From positions 1,364,001 to 1,428,000 of the forward strand of contig NZ_CP008802.1 in assembly GCF_000724605.1 (NCBI RefSeq): a DNA stretch of 64,000 bases, given 5' to 3'. The notes under the pieces are model-generated. The model saw nothing but the letters and a program-made list of their open reading frames with translations. It ran no database searches and had not been told where the DNA came from. This DNA comes from Actinotignum schaalii. Its GTDB lineage: Bacteria > Actinomycetota > Actinomycetes > Actinomycetales > Actinomycetaceae. Position numbers and translations under genes: made by a program. This document shows positions 24,811 through 33,600 of this stretch, piece by piece (the first letter of the stretch is position 1; each line of letters begins with the position of its first letter).

Positions 24811-26512
24811 CCTGAGTCGTGCAACTTTTTGAGTTTTGAGATTTTCTCGAGTGTTTTGCCTGGTCAGGGGCTTGTGGTTGGTGGTTTTGGGTCACTAAAA
24901 GGGTGGTGGTGTTTTAGCTAGACTAAGGCCATGGCGCCTTTCCTACGTAAAGTGAGAACCGCCTCGGGTGCCACGGCCGTGCAGATCGTGGAAAAACAAG
25001 GCCGGGTAAACCGGGTCATCAAACACCTCGGCTCAGCACACGACGAGGCCACACTGGCAGCATTACTCGAGAAAGGCCGCCAAGAACTCTCCCCGGGCCA
25101 GTTAAAACTCGACTTATTCGATAGTGGTAGCCCTGGTAGCCCGCGCGCTTCTACCCTGGCTAAACGCTCAACGCTACTGTGGCAAGTCCTCCAGGACGCC
25201 TACCGGGTAGTGGGCTTCGACCAGGCTATCAGAGACAACGTATTCGAGCAGTTGGTTTTAGCCAGAATTGTTGAACCGGCCTCGAAAGCTGACACGATCC
25301 GTATCCTCGACGAGCTCGGCGTCGAGCACGCGAGTTTGCGTACCATATTCACTACCCTGCGTCGCTGCGCGGATAAAGACTACCGCTCCCAACTCGCCCA
25401 GGCGTGTTTCCAGCACGCCACAAAATCCGGGGATCTATCACTGGTGTTGTATGACGTGACTACCCTGTATTTCGAGGCTGAACGCGAGGACGAGGACGGG
25501 GACGCGAATGGGGGATTACGGAAAGTCGGGTACTCGAAAGAAAGACGTGTTGACCCTCAAATCGTGGTGGGTTTGCTGGTAGACCGTGGCGGGTTTCCTT
25601 TGGAGATCGGTTGTTTTGAGGGTAACAAAGCTGAAACTAAAACCATTCTCCCAGTCGTGAAAGGCTTTCAAGCCCGTCACGGGTTAGATAGTTTCGTGGT
25701 GGTAGCAGACGCGGGAATGCTCAGCGCCAACAACCTCAAGGAATTAGACGCAGCCGGGTTCAGGTTCATAGTCGGGGCCAGGCAAACCAAAGCACCCTAC
25801 GATCTGGAATCCCATTTCCACTGGCATGGCGCGTCTTTTACTGACGGGCAGATTATCGACACGGTCACGCCCAGGCATGCCAATACGAAAGTCAATGACA
25901 AGCTGGAGGAAGGCGAGCCTGTGTGGGATGAGACTATGGTCAAGTCCTGGCGGGCTATCTGGCAGTACTCCGGGAAGCGAGCCCGCAGGGATGGGCTCAC
26001 CCTGGAAGCCCAACGCCGGCGTGCTATGGAAGCGATAGAAGGCGTTAAGCCCGCGCGTAAACCCAGGTTCGTGAAAACCACTCGTAACGGTTGTAGTTTC
26101 GATGAGGTGGCCTTTGAACGCGCCCGGAGGCTAGAAGGATTGAAAGGCTATGTCACTAATATCCCGGCCATGGTGGCTCCGGCAACGCAAATCATTGATT
26201 CCTACCACGAATTGTGGCATGTAGAACAGTCTTTCCGTATGTCTAAATCGGATTTACGAGCCAGGCCGATATTCCACCGGAAGCGTGACGCAATTGAAGC
26301 GCACCTGACCGTGGTGATGGGTGCTTTGGCTATCTCCCGTTATCTCTACCAGAAAACCGGGGTCACGACTAAAAAACTCGTACGCCTGCTACGCCCGATC
26401 CAGGAACAAACCATCCTTTATCAAGGCCATGAAATCCGTTCCAGTGATCCCGTCCCGCCCCAAGCCCAAGAAATCCTAGACAGTCTGGGTCACTAAAGTT
26501 GCACGACTCAGG
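24811..26512 (+). mobile_element. IS1634/IS1549-like insertion sequence, 1,702 bp
   Basis: The element has perfect 17-bp terminal inverted repeats, CCTGAGTCGTGCAACTT at 24811-24827 and its complement at 26496-26512. It carries one transposase gene in between. The flanking host sequence is duplicated for 221 bp rather than the usual 2-14 bp. From the literature as I remember it, IS1549 of Mycobacterium smegmatis also makes long direct repeats on insertion. The identical repeats point to a very recent event. Confidence 0.9.
24931..26496 (+). CDS. IS1634/IS1549-family (IS4-like DDE) transposase
   Basis: The 521-residue protein has the DDE layout: first Asp in LVLYDVTTLYFEAE near 175, second in VVVADAGMLSANN near 262, and catalytic Glu in the Y-x-x-L-W-x-V-E-x-x-F-R-x-S-K segment near 430, the YREK-type signature of IS4-related transposases. 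Length and order fit the IS1634/IS1549 group. The stop codon TAA overlaps the start of the right terminal repeat. The gene looks intact, so it could also act in trans on the transposase-less element at 28386-30304. Confidence 0.9.
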   Translation: MAPFLRKVRTASGATAVQIVEKQGRVNRVIKHLGSAHDEATLAALLEKGRQELSPGQLKLDLFDSGSPGSPRASTLAKRSTLLWQVLQDAYRVVGFDQAIRDNVFEQLVLARIVEPASKADTIRILDELGVEHASLRTIFTTLRRCADKDYRSQLAQACFQHATKSGDLSLVLYDVTTLYFEAEREDEDGDANGGLRKVGYSKERRVDPQIVVGLLVDRGGFPLEIGCFEGNKAETKTILPVVKGFQARHGLDSFVVVADAGMLSANNLKELDAAGFRFIVGARQTKAPYDLESHFHWHGASFTDGQIIDTVTPRHANTKVNDKLEEGEPVWDETMVKSWRAIWQYSGKRARRDGLTLEAQRRRAMEAIEGVKPARKPRFVKTTRNGCSFDEVAFERARRLEGLKGYVTNIPAMVAPATQIIDSYHELWHVEQSFRMSKSDLRARPIFHRKRDAIEAHLTVVMGALAISRYLYQKTGVTTKKLVRLLRPIQEQTILYQGHEIRSSDPVPPQAQEILDSLGH

Positions 26513-26733
26513 TACGAGCAGCTCGCCTCCCCGCTCACCACGGTGGGTGCGCTGCTGGACGGCAAGGCTTTCCACGGCTCGCGCAGCGCGCGCAGCCACC
26601 TGCAGATTCTGGCGGCCACCCACGGGATTCCCGCGCGGCGCGTGGACGAAGTCATCGAGCTGACCGGAATCGGGAGCGTGGCCAAGCGCAAACTCAAGGG
26701 CTTCTCCTTAGGCATGGGCCAGCGGCTCGGGAT
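26513..26733 (+). repeat. right copy of 221-bp direct duplication
   Basis: Second copy of the ABC ATPase segment 24590-24810, starting directly after the right terminal repeat of the insertion sequence. It contains the ABC signature region and continues into the rest of the ATPase gene. Confidence 0.95.
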
Positions 26734-27318
26734 TGCCGCGGCGCTGCTGGGCGACCCGGAAGTGCTGCTCTTTGACGAACCCGTGAACGGCCTGGATCCG
26801 GACGGGGTGCGCTGGGTGCGTCTGCTCATGCGCACGCTCGCGCAGCAGGGCCGCACCATCTTGGTCTCCTCGCATCTCATGAGCGAAATGCAGCAAACCG
26901 CCGACGACCTGCTGGTCATCGGGCGCGGGCGCATGATCGCCTTCGGGCCCATCGAAAGCTTCACCGAGGCCGCGGCGAATACCACCGTGCTGGTGGCGTC
27001 CCCGAACCGGGCCGGCCTGGAGAGCGCGCTGCGCGCGGCCGGGCTGGACTTCCAGGACGCTAGCGAGGTTGCTACTTCGGGCGCCGTGCCCGCGGCACCC
27101 ACGGCCAGTGCAGCCGCGGCACCCGCACCTGTCGCCCGCTTCGCGATCCCCGGCGGTTCGCGCGCGGACATCGGCAAAATCGCCTTCGAGGCGGGAGTGC
27201 AGCTGGACGAACTGGCCACCATCCACCGCTCGCTGGAAGATATTTTCATGGACCTGACCGGCCACGACGTCGAATACGGCGCGGGCCGCCCCGCCACGAA
27301 CCTCCCGGGAGGCCACCA

Positions 27319-28224
27319 ATGAGTACCGCTTTTGTTCCCGCTGGCCCCGGCACTCCCGGCGCTCCCGGTGCCGCCGCGCCTCAGCTCGCTCAGCTCCCCC
27401 CGCGCATCAGCCAATTCGCCGCGCCAAGCTACCGCGTCACGCTAGGCCGCTCCGTGCGCTCCGAGCTGCGCAAAATCCTCACGCTGCCTTCGCTGCGCTG
27501 GACGCTCATCATCGGCACCCTCTTCTCGCTGGCCATCACCGCGCTAACCGCCTGGGGTTCCAGCGAGCTCGAACTCAACACCTACGCCACCGCGATGGGC
27601 GCGGAGCATTCTCTCGCCGCCTACGTCCTCATCAGCGCGAGCACCATTTTCCAAATCATCATGGTGGCTTTCGGCGCCGTCACGGTGTGCTCGGAATACG
27701 CCGCGAACACCATGCGCTCCACGGTGAGCGCCGACCCGCGCCGCTGGCGCAACGTGGCCGCCCGCACCCTCGCGCTCAGCCTGGTTGCCCTGGTCACCAC
27801 GCTTGTTCTGCTGGTGCTGGGTGCCGTGGTGGGCACCCTCTTCGGCCTCTCCATCGGTTTCAGCGGCGACGCCTGGTGGCTCTACCTCAACTTCATCATC
27901 GCCATGGTCACCTCCGCGTGGATGGCCCTGGGAATCGGCTATCTGCTGCGCAGTTCGGCCGGCACCATCGTGCTGATCCTCGCGGTGATGATGCTATCCC
28001 CGGTGCTCGCGCTTATTCCCTCCGAGTTCGTGCGCAGCTTCGTGATCCCCTACCTGCCGCCGATGCTCCTCACCGCGGCGCTCAGCCCGCCCGGCCTCAA
28101 CGCCGGCGCCGACGTCCCCTCGTTCACGGTTTCCAGCCCGGCCATCGGCCTGGGGTTGTGGTGCGCGCTGGCGGTGGTGCTGCTCGCGCTGGGTGGCTGG
28201 CGCTTCTCGCGTTCTGACGTGTAG
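27319..28224 (+). CDS. ABC-2 type exporter permease
   Basis: The 301-residue protein has a Pro/Ala/Gly-rich N-terminal tail and six membrane segments, starting near residue 62 (WTLIIGTLFSLAITALTAW) and ending near 293. The arrangement is that of ABC-2 permeases such as those of bacteriocin or drug exporters. The cytoplasmic segment SVRSELRKILTLPSLRW before the first helix is typical. The ATG overlaps the stop of the ATPase gene (ATGA). Because the ATPase gene is disrupted, this permease is probably orphaned. The last 66 bases of the gene are repeated at 30305-30370 as part of a second long duplication. Confidence 0.88.
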   Translation: MSTAFVPAGPGTPGAPGAAAPQLAQLPPRISQFAAPSYRVTLGRSVRSELRKILTLPSLRWTLIIGTLFSLAITALTAWGSSELELNTYATAMGAEHSLAAYVLISASTIFQIIMVAFGAVTVCSEYAANTMRSTVSADPRRWRNVAARTLALSLVALVTTLVLLVLGAVVGTLFGLSIGFSGDAWWLYLNFIIAMVTSAWMALGIGYLLRSSAGTIVLILAVMMLSPVLALIPSEFVRSFVIPYLPPMLLTAALSPPGLNAGADVPSFTVSSPAIGLGLWCALAVVLLALGGWRFSRSDV

Positions 28225-28385
28225 TCGCGCCTGAGCCGCGGCGCTTTCCAGCGCAGCGCTTTTACGTACGGCGCTTTCAAGCGCGGCATCTTTAAGCACG
28301 ACGACGCAGGTGGGGCCCGGGCAATCGCCCGGGCCCCACCTGTTTCACTAGCCCGCGGGCAACCCCAACCGGTAGGAAGCTCCGG
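28159..28385 (+). repeat. left copy of long direct duplication flanking the fic element
   Basis: From TGGTGCGCGCTGG to CCGGTAGGAAGCTCCGG, ending exactly at the left terminal repeat of the fic element. The right copy begins at 30305, directly after the other terminal repeat. The coding part is identical and the rest differs at roughly ten positions. The left copy lacks about 143 bp that the right copy has. Confidence 0.88.
28308..28341 (+). terminator. strong terminator of the ABC exporter operon
   Basis: AGGTGGGGCCCGGGC (28308-28322) pairs perfectly with GCCCGGGCCCCACCT (28327-28341) around a 4-base loop, then GTTTCAC. It lies 84 bases after the permease stop. It is duplicated at 30455-30488 with the rest of the flanking repeat. 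Confidence 0.8.
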
Positions 28386-28459
28386 CCTGACTTGCACAGC
28401 CTTAGTGACCCACCACCCTCAGCAGCCGGCAGTCGGGTCACTAATCTGCACGAGTCAGG
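28386..28459. repeat. 74-bp MITE-like unit with IS-type ends
   Basis: Both ends match the right end of the IS1634-like element: CCTGACTTGCACAG then TTAGTGACCC at 28386, and GGGTCACTAA then CTGCACGAGTCAGG ending at 28459. The unit forms the outer end of the fic element, so that end is doubled in inverted orientation. Confidence 0.65.
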
Positions 28460-28488
28460 CAAACCGGCGAATGACGGGCAGCACCACC

Positions 28489-28625
28489 TTCCCGAGCAAA
28501 ACCCGTCCTGAGTGACGGAGAACTACCTTTTCCCGAGCAAAACCCGCAATGAATAATGGACAACCGCCAGATCCCAAGCAAAAATACTCGCGAATGATGG
28601 ACAATGGGCACTTCCCCATCATTCA
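28489..28625 (+). repeat. 41-bp tandem repeats, left of fic
   Basis: Three exact-length units, 28489-28529, 28530-28570 and 28571-28611, share TTCCCRAGCAAAA and, in the later units, AATGATGGACAA. They are followed by TTCCCCATCATT. The same unit and the same following sequence occur on the other side of fic at 29962-30060. There are no unique spacers, so this is not a CRISPR array. Confidence 0.75.
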
Positions 28626-28732
28626 TCGGCGCTTGTGATGGTAAACCAGCAGGAGAAGCACACCCCCTCACAGCCGGAAAAGCCAGCCGAGATGCCCGCC
28701 AAAGCGCCCCGAAGGCCGCTGTCGGCTCAGGC

Positions 28733-29923
28733 TCAAACCAACACCCGAACGATCGCAGGCGCGAAATACACTTTCGGCCGAGCGCTCTCGTTGACGGCGG
28801 CCAAGATTTCCAGATTCTCTAGCTGCCTAATTAGCTCGCCCGCTCGCGCCACTGAAAGATCCAGTTCTTCCGCTAGCGCCTTAGTCGTGAAAGTGATTTT
28901 CGCGATGGCTAAATCTACCACACGCAGACCCGCTTCTGAACGTAGACCAGAATCACGCACTTTGCCTTTGAGCACATTTCGAACACGCATCAGCTCCTGC
29001 ACCTGGCGCAAGGCCTGGCTGGCCGATTGCCCTATTCCTCTGGCGAAAAATTCGACGTACTCATCCCAGTTACCGGCGGTACTTACCGCAAGCAGCCGGT
29101 CATAGTATTCTGCTCGACGGGCTTCAAACCAAGGCGAAACGGAAAGCGTCGGCTCGGAAAGCACACCCTGAGACATCAAGTGCAGAACTATCAGCAGCCT
29201 ACCGAGCCTGCCGTTGCCATCCATAAACGGATGTAGAGTCTCAAACTGATAATGCGACATTGCGGCGGCGACCACGGGGTCTATCCGCTCAGAATGATCC
29301 TGCCCTATCCATTCCACCAGCCTTTCGACGCCCGAAATCAGCAAGTCCCCCGGAGGAGCTGGAACAAACCTAGAGGAAAGTATCGCTGGCTCATTTGCTT
29401 TGGCGCTACTTCGCTTACCTATGACAACCTGACGCTCTCGCAGCCGTCCGGATTGCCCAGCCAGTCGAGTGCCTTTCATCAGCTCCCCCTGCAGGGCTGT
29501 AAGCATCCCAACAGATATTTCTCTCCCGTAACTCAACCATTCAAAAGCCGCATAGGACATATCCAGATAGTTGATGATCTCACGCATGGTCTCGTCTTCT
29601 GGCGAGTCAACATCAGTTGTCATGACTCGCTCCAGAGGAGCATATGTGCCTTCCAAAGCAGAGGTGCTTTGCGCTTCCCGACGAAGAGCAGAACTTCTGA
29701 AAAGAGCAGGGTTAGGAAGCTGTAAAGCAACAGCGTCCAAAGCAGCCAAGCTAGACCTGGCATTTGCGACTTGGACGACAGTCCGCCCAGACAGCTCAGG
29801 CATCTCAGAAGGAAGCACGGCGGGCACGAACGCCTTGTGCTCCCAACTACCCAAAATGGGATCACTGCCCGCAATGTCCACCAACGAACCCATCTGCGGG
29901 GCAGTAAAGTCTTCAAGCCTCAT
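28733..29923 (-). CDS. Fic-domain protein (AMPylator type) with self-inhibitory motif and winged helix
   Basis: The 396-residue protein carries the full Fic active site HPFMDGNGRLGR at about 231-242. The inhibitory helix motif (S/T)xxxE(G/N) appears as TSALEG at about 87-92, so it is a class II Fic protein in which the block lies N-terminal in the same chain. The C-terminal about 60 residues (FTTKALAEELDLSVARAGEL) form a winged helix as in stand-alone regulators of the SoFic type. Such enzymes transfer AMP, or occasionally another nucleotide, to hydroxyl groups of target proteins and often act as housekeeping toxins or stress switches. The ATG at 29923 has no strong ribosome site. The gene sits inside a mobile unit, bracketed by 41-bp repeats, and is AT-richer than the host. 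Confidence 0.9.
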   Translation of the reverse strand: MRLEDFTAPQMGSLVDIAGSDPILGSWEHKAFVPAVLPSEMPELSGRTVVQVANARSSLAALDAVALQLPNPALFRSSALRREAQSTSALEGTYAPLERVMTTDVDSPEDETMREIINYLDMSYAAFEWLSYGREISVGMLTALQGELMKGTRLAGQSGRLRERQVVIGKRSSAKANEPAILSSRFVPAPPGDLLISGVERLVEWIGQDHSERIDPVVAAAMSHYQFETLHPFMDGNGRLGRLLIVLHLMSQGVLSEPTLSVSPWFEARRAEYYDRLLAVSTAGNWDEYVEFFARGIGQSASQALRQVQELMRVRNVLKGKVRDSGLRSEAGLRVVDLAIAKITFTTKALAEELDLSVARAGELIRQLENLEILAAVNESARPKVYFAPAIVRVLV

Positions 29924-29961
29924 GACGTAAATTTTAGGTCACCGCGACGCACAAACCCAGG

Positions 29962-30060
29962 CTCAATGATGGACAAGTGCCACTTCCCAAGCAAAACCAC
30001 TAGCAAATGATGAACAAGAGGCACTTCCCCATCATTCAGCAGCTCCATTGATGGTAAACC
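29962..30060 (+). repeat. 41-bp tandem repeats, right of fic
   Basis: A partial unit (29962-29983) and one full 41-bp unit (29984-30024) are followed by TTCCCCATCATTCA and GATGGTAAACCAGCA, exactly as on the left side at 28592-28653. The fic gene is therefore enclosed by direct repeats of about 60-105 bp. 30061-30290 holds no gene, only the AT-rich subterminal part of the element. Confidence 0.7.
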
Positions 30061-30454
30061 AGCAAAGCTGAAGCCGGCCAAGAAGCGGTCGGAGCTGACT
30101 CGTGGAGCACGGTAGCGAAACCACCCCGCTACATTCGTAACTCATTTTCGTAAATATTTACGCCTCAATACAGTAGCCCCGCTTCATAGTTGGGCTACTG
30201 AACCAGACCAGTAGTAGACACCACCACCAAAACACCAAACCCCGCTTGACAAGGAAAAACGCGAGCGAAAACTCTAAAAAATGGCATCACCTGTGCAAGT
30301 CAGGTGGTGCGCGCTGGCGGTGGTGCTGCTCGCGCTGGGTGGCTGGCGCTTCTCGCGTTCTGACGTGTAGTCGCGCCTGAACCGCGGAGCTTTCCAGCGC
30401 GGCGTTTTTACGTACGGCACTTTCCAGCACGGCATCTTTTAAGCACGACGACGC

Positions 30455-30488
30455 AGGTGGGGCCCGGGCAATCGCCCGGGCCCCACCT
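30455..30488 (+). terminator. duplicated terminator hairpin
   Basis: Exact copy of the 15-bp-stem terminator at 28308-28341, carried along by the long duplication. Confidence 0.75.
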
Positions 30489-30516
30489 GTTTCACTAGCC
30501 CGCGGGCAACCTCGCT

Positions 30517-30607
30517 TACAAAGTGGTACTGGAGCTACAACCAACACCCGATTTCCTGTCGGGGAGTACCACTTTGTATGGCTCGATGTCGTACAGGACC
30601 ACTTTGT
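30517..30607 (-). repeat. dispersed repeat family B, module 2 only, inverted
   Basis: TACAAAGTGGTACT (30517-30530) and AGTACCACTTTGTA (30565-30578) form a perfect 14-bp inverted repeat. A third motif, GGACCACTTTGTT, ends at 30607. Read on the minus strand, the order (direct, direct, inverted) and the conserved spacer with ATCGGG and TGTAGCTCC match the copies at 4139-4226 and 44646-44737. Confidence 0.75.
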
Positions 30608-30688
30608 TCCCTCAGCATGCGGTAGGACTCAAGCTAGGCACACCGATGCCAACCCAGCCGGTAGGAAGCTCCGGGGAGGCGTGGAATA

Positions 30689-33600
30689 ATGAGGCACGAT
30701 ATGGATAAGTCTCAGGAACCCGCAGCGCCCTCCGGCAAGGGCGAGGCCAACCACCACGCCCGCACCGACCAGCGCAACGGTGATGGCTCGACCAGCCGGC
30801 AGGGAGATGGCGCTTCGCGCCGTCGTCGTTCCAACCGCACCGGCACGCAAGGCAACCGCGGCCGCAACAATAACCAAAGCAAACGCCGCAGCAACCGCGC
30901 CAACCGCACCAACCCACGCGGGCCGCGGCCCTTCACCCCCGCGCAACTCGAAGCGCGCCGGGCCGCCGTCCCGCGCATTAGCTACCCGGAAACCCTACCC
31001 GTTTCCGCTCGGCGCGCGGAGATCCGCGAGGCCATCGCCGCGAACCAGGTGGTTATTATCGCCGGGGAAACCGGCTCCGGGAAAACCACGCAGCTGCCGA
31101 AAATCTGCCTGGAGCTGGGCCGCGGCATCACCGGGCTCATCGGGCACACCCAGCCGCGGCGCATCGCCGCCCGCTCGGTTGCCGAACGCATCGCGGCCGA
31201 ACTGGGGCAGAAAGTCGGCGGCGCCGTCGGCTATCAGGTGCGTTTCACCGAAGAAGTGGGCCCCACCACGCTCGTCAAACTCATGACGGACGGCATCCTG
31301 CTCGCGGAAATCCAATCTGATCCGCAACTACTGCGCTACGACACCCTCATCATCGACGAAGCGCACGAACGCTCCCTCAATATCGACTTCATCCTCGGCT
31401 ACCTCGCGCGCCTGCTGCCCGCGCGCCCCGACCTCAAAGTCATCATCACCTCCGCGACCATCGACACCGAGCGCTTCGCCGCGCATTTCGGCGAGCACCG
31501 CGCGGGCGGCCGCCCCGGCGACACCGCGCCCATCATCGAAGTGTCCGGGCGCACGTATCCGGTGGAAATCCGGTACCGGCCCCTCGATGAGGAACAGGAT
31601 ACGGACCAGGGCGAACAGTACGACGACGCCGGTGCGCAGCGCGTAACCGCGCCGCGCACCCCGGGCCGGGCCGCGGCACTTGATCAGGTGAGTGGAATCG
31701 TGGCGGCTGCCGAGGAGCTCATGGCGGAAGGCGAGGGCGATATTCTGGTCTTCCTCTCCGGGGAAGGCGAGATTCGCGATACCGCGAAGGCGCTCGATGA
31801 CGAGCTCGGGGCGCGATATGTGGCGCCCGGGGGGAGCTCCAGCGCGCCGGGCGCCGTGGAGGTGCTGCCGCTGTTTTCGCGGCTTTCCGCGGCCGAACAG
31901 CACCGGATTTTCCAGCCCGGTCCCTACCGGCGCATTATCCTGGCCACGAATATTGCGGAGACGTCGCTGACGGTCCCCGGAATCAAGTACGTGATTGACC
32001 CGGGCACCGCGCGCATTTCGCGCTACTCGAATAAGACGAAGGTGCAGCGCCTGCCCATCGAGCCGATTTCGCAGGCCAGCGCCAATCAGCGGTCGGGGCG
32101 GTGCGGGCGCGTTATGGACGGGATCGCGATCCGGCTCTATTCCGAGGATGATTTCCTGGCTCGGCCCGAATTCACCCAGCCGGAGATTCAGCGCACGTCG
32201 CTGGCCGCGGTGATTTTGCAGATGCTCGCGCTCGGGCTGGGCGCCGTCGACGATTTTCCTTTTATTGACCCGCCCGAAGCGCGGGCGGTGCGGGCCGGAA
32301 CCCAGCTCCTCGAAGAAATCGGGGCGATTACTTATGGAGCGGCGGGTGCCTTTGGGGCGGCGGGCGCGGCTGGGACCGAGCACGGCGCCACGGAAAGCGA
32401 CCCCGCACAGAGCGACCACCCGGAAAGCCGCTGGACAGAAAGCAGCCGCGCCGCGCACCGCCACGCCCCGCGCCTGACCGCCATCGGGCGGCAGCTCGCG
32501 CGCCTGCCTATTGACCCGCGCCTGGGCCGCATGCTTATCGAGGCGCAGCGCAACGGGTGCGCTTCCGAAGTATTGGTGCTGGTGGCGGCGCTGTCGGTGC
32601 AGGATGTGCGCGAGCGGCCCACCGAGAAACGCGCCCAGGCCGATCAGTTCCACGCGCGGTTCACGGCCGGCTCATCGGATTTCCTCGCGTATCTGACGCT
32701 GTGGCGCTATCTGCGCACCCAGGCGCGCGAGCTGTCCGGTTCGGCGTTCCGGCGCATGTGCCGCGCGGAATTCCTCAACTACCTGCGCTATCGCGAGTGG
32801 GCGGATGTGGTGGCGCAGCTGGAGCAGATGGCGCGGCCGCTGGAGCTGACGATCCGCCGCCTGGCGCTGCCCAGCCCGAAGCAGATTCGCGCCGCGGCCG
32901 ATGCGGGGGCGGCTCAGCTGGGCGGGGCCCCGAATTCCGGTGCGGTGGCCCACGCCTGCCGCGAGCTCGGGCGCGGTTCGGATACCCCGGAATCGGGGGC
33001 GATTCACCGGTCGCTGCTGGTGGGGCTGCTGTCCAATATCGGCAATTATTCCCCGCGCAGCCGCGATTACCTGGGCGCGCGCGGCACCCATTTCGTGATC
33101 TGGCCCGGCTCGGGCCTGCACCGGCGCACCCCGGAGTGGGTGATGGCCGCCGAGCTGGTGGAAACGTCCCGGCTGTTCGCCCGCACCGTGGCCGCGATCC
33201 AGCCGGAGTGGATCGAGCCGCTGGCGAAGAAGCTGGTACGGCGTTCCTATTCGGAGCCGTATTGGTCGGCGAAGAACGGCGCGGCGATGGTTCACGAAAA
33301 GGTGACGCTTTACGGGGTGACCCTGGTGGCGGACCGCCCCGTGCTGCTGGCAACCTCCGGTTCGGATGCGGCGCGCGAGCTGGCCCGCGAGATGTTCATC
33401 CGCCACGGGCTGGTGGAGGGTGAGTGGCGCACTCACCACGAGTTCCTGGCCCGCAACCGCGCGGCCCTCGAGGAGGCCGGCCGCACCGAAGATAAGCTGC
33501 GCCGCCACGGGCTGGTGGCTGATAATGACGCGCTGGCCGCGTTTTACGAGGAGCGCATCCCGGAGAGCGTGGTTTCCGGGCGGCATTTCGATTCCTGGTG

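Larger units (their letters stand above)
24398..27322 (+). pseudogene. ABC exporter ATP-binding protein split by an insertion sequence
   Basis: Joining 24398-24810 to 26734-27322 restores 333 codons in frame, an ordinary ABC-2 exporter ATPase. The left part has Walker A in LGPNGSGKST and the right part has Walker B and the D-loop in LLFDEPVNGLDPDGV. The signature LKGFSLGMGQRLG lies in the duplicated segment and occurs in both halves. Neither half is a complete ATPase: the left one runs a few codons into the insertion sequence and stops at 24832, and the right one could at best restart at GTG 26543 and lacks Walker A. The start is a GTG with AAAGGACTGCCT before it. The permease gene overlaps the end (ATGA), so export by this pair should be lost unless the element excises. 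Confidence 0.92.
28386..30304 (-). mobile_element. transposase-less IS1634/IS1549-like element carrying a fic gene
   Basis: The 1,919-bp unit has 14-bp perfect terminal inverted repeats, CCTGACTTGCACAG at 28386-28399 and its complement at 30291-30304. Both ends resemble those of the insertion sequence at 24811-26512. The end at 28386 shares TTAGTGACCCA with that element's right end, and the end at 30304 shares its T-rich and GGTGGTGGTGT pattern. The unit is flanked by a long direct duplication of host sequence, as the neighbouring element is. No transposase or remnant is seen; the only gene is fic, reading in the direction the transposase would have. Confidence 0.75.
30305..30674 (+). repeat. 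right copy of long direct duplication flanking the fic element, with extra 143 bp
   Basis: It begins with the last 66 bases of the ABC permease gene and its terminator, and ends with CCGGTAGGAAGCTCCGG at 30658-30674, just before the ribosome site of hrpA. Relative to the left copy it contains about 143 extra bases, 30512-30655, which include the family B module at 30517-30607. Confidence 0.85.

Noticed and set aside
26543-27322. Right half of the split ABC ATPase as an independent gene
   Set aside because: It lacks Walker A and the whole N-terminal beta sheet, so it cannot be a working ATPase. It is the 3' part of the interrupted gene.
28489-28625. CRISPR array
   Set aside because: The 41-bp units are contiguous and similar along most of their length, without unique spacers, and no cas genes are near.
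28386-30304. A hidden transposase remnant in the fic element
   Set aside because: I looked for the DDE phrases of the neighbouring transposase on both strands and found none.
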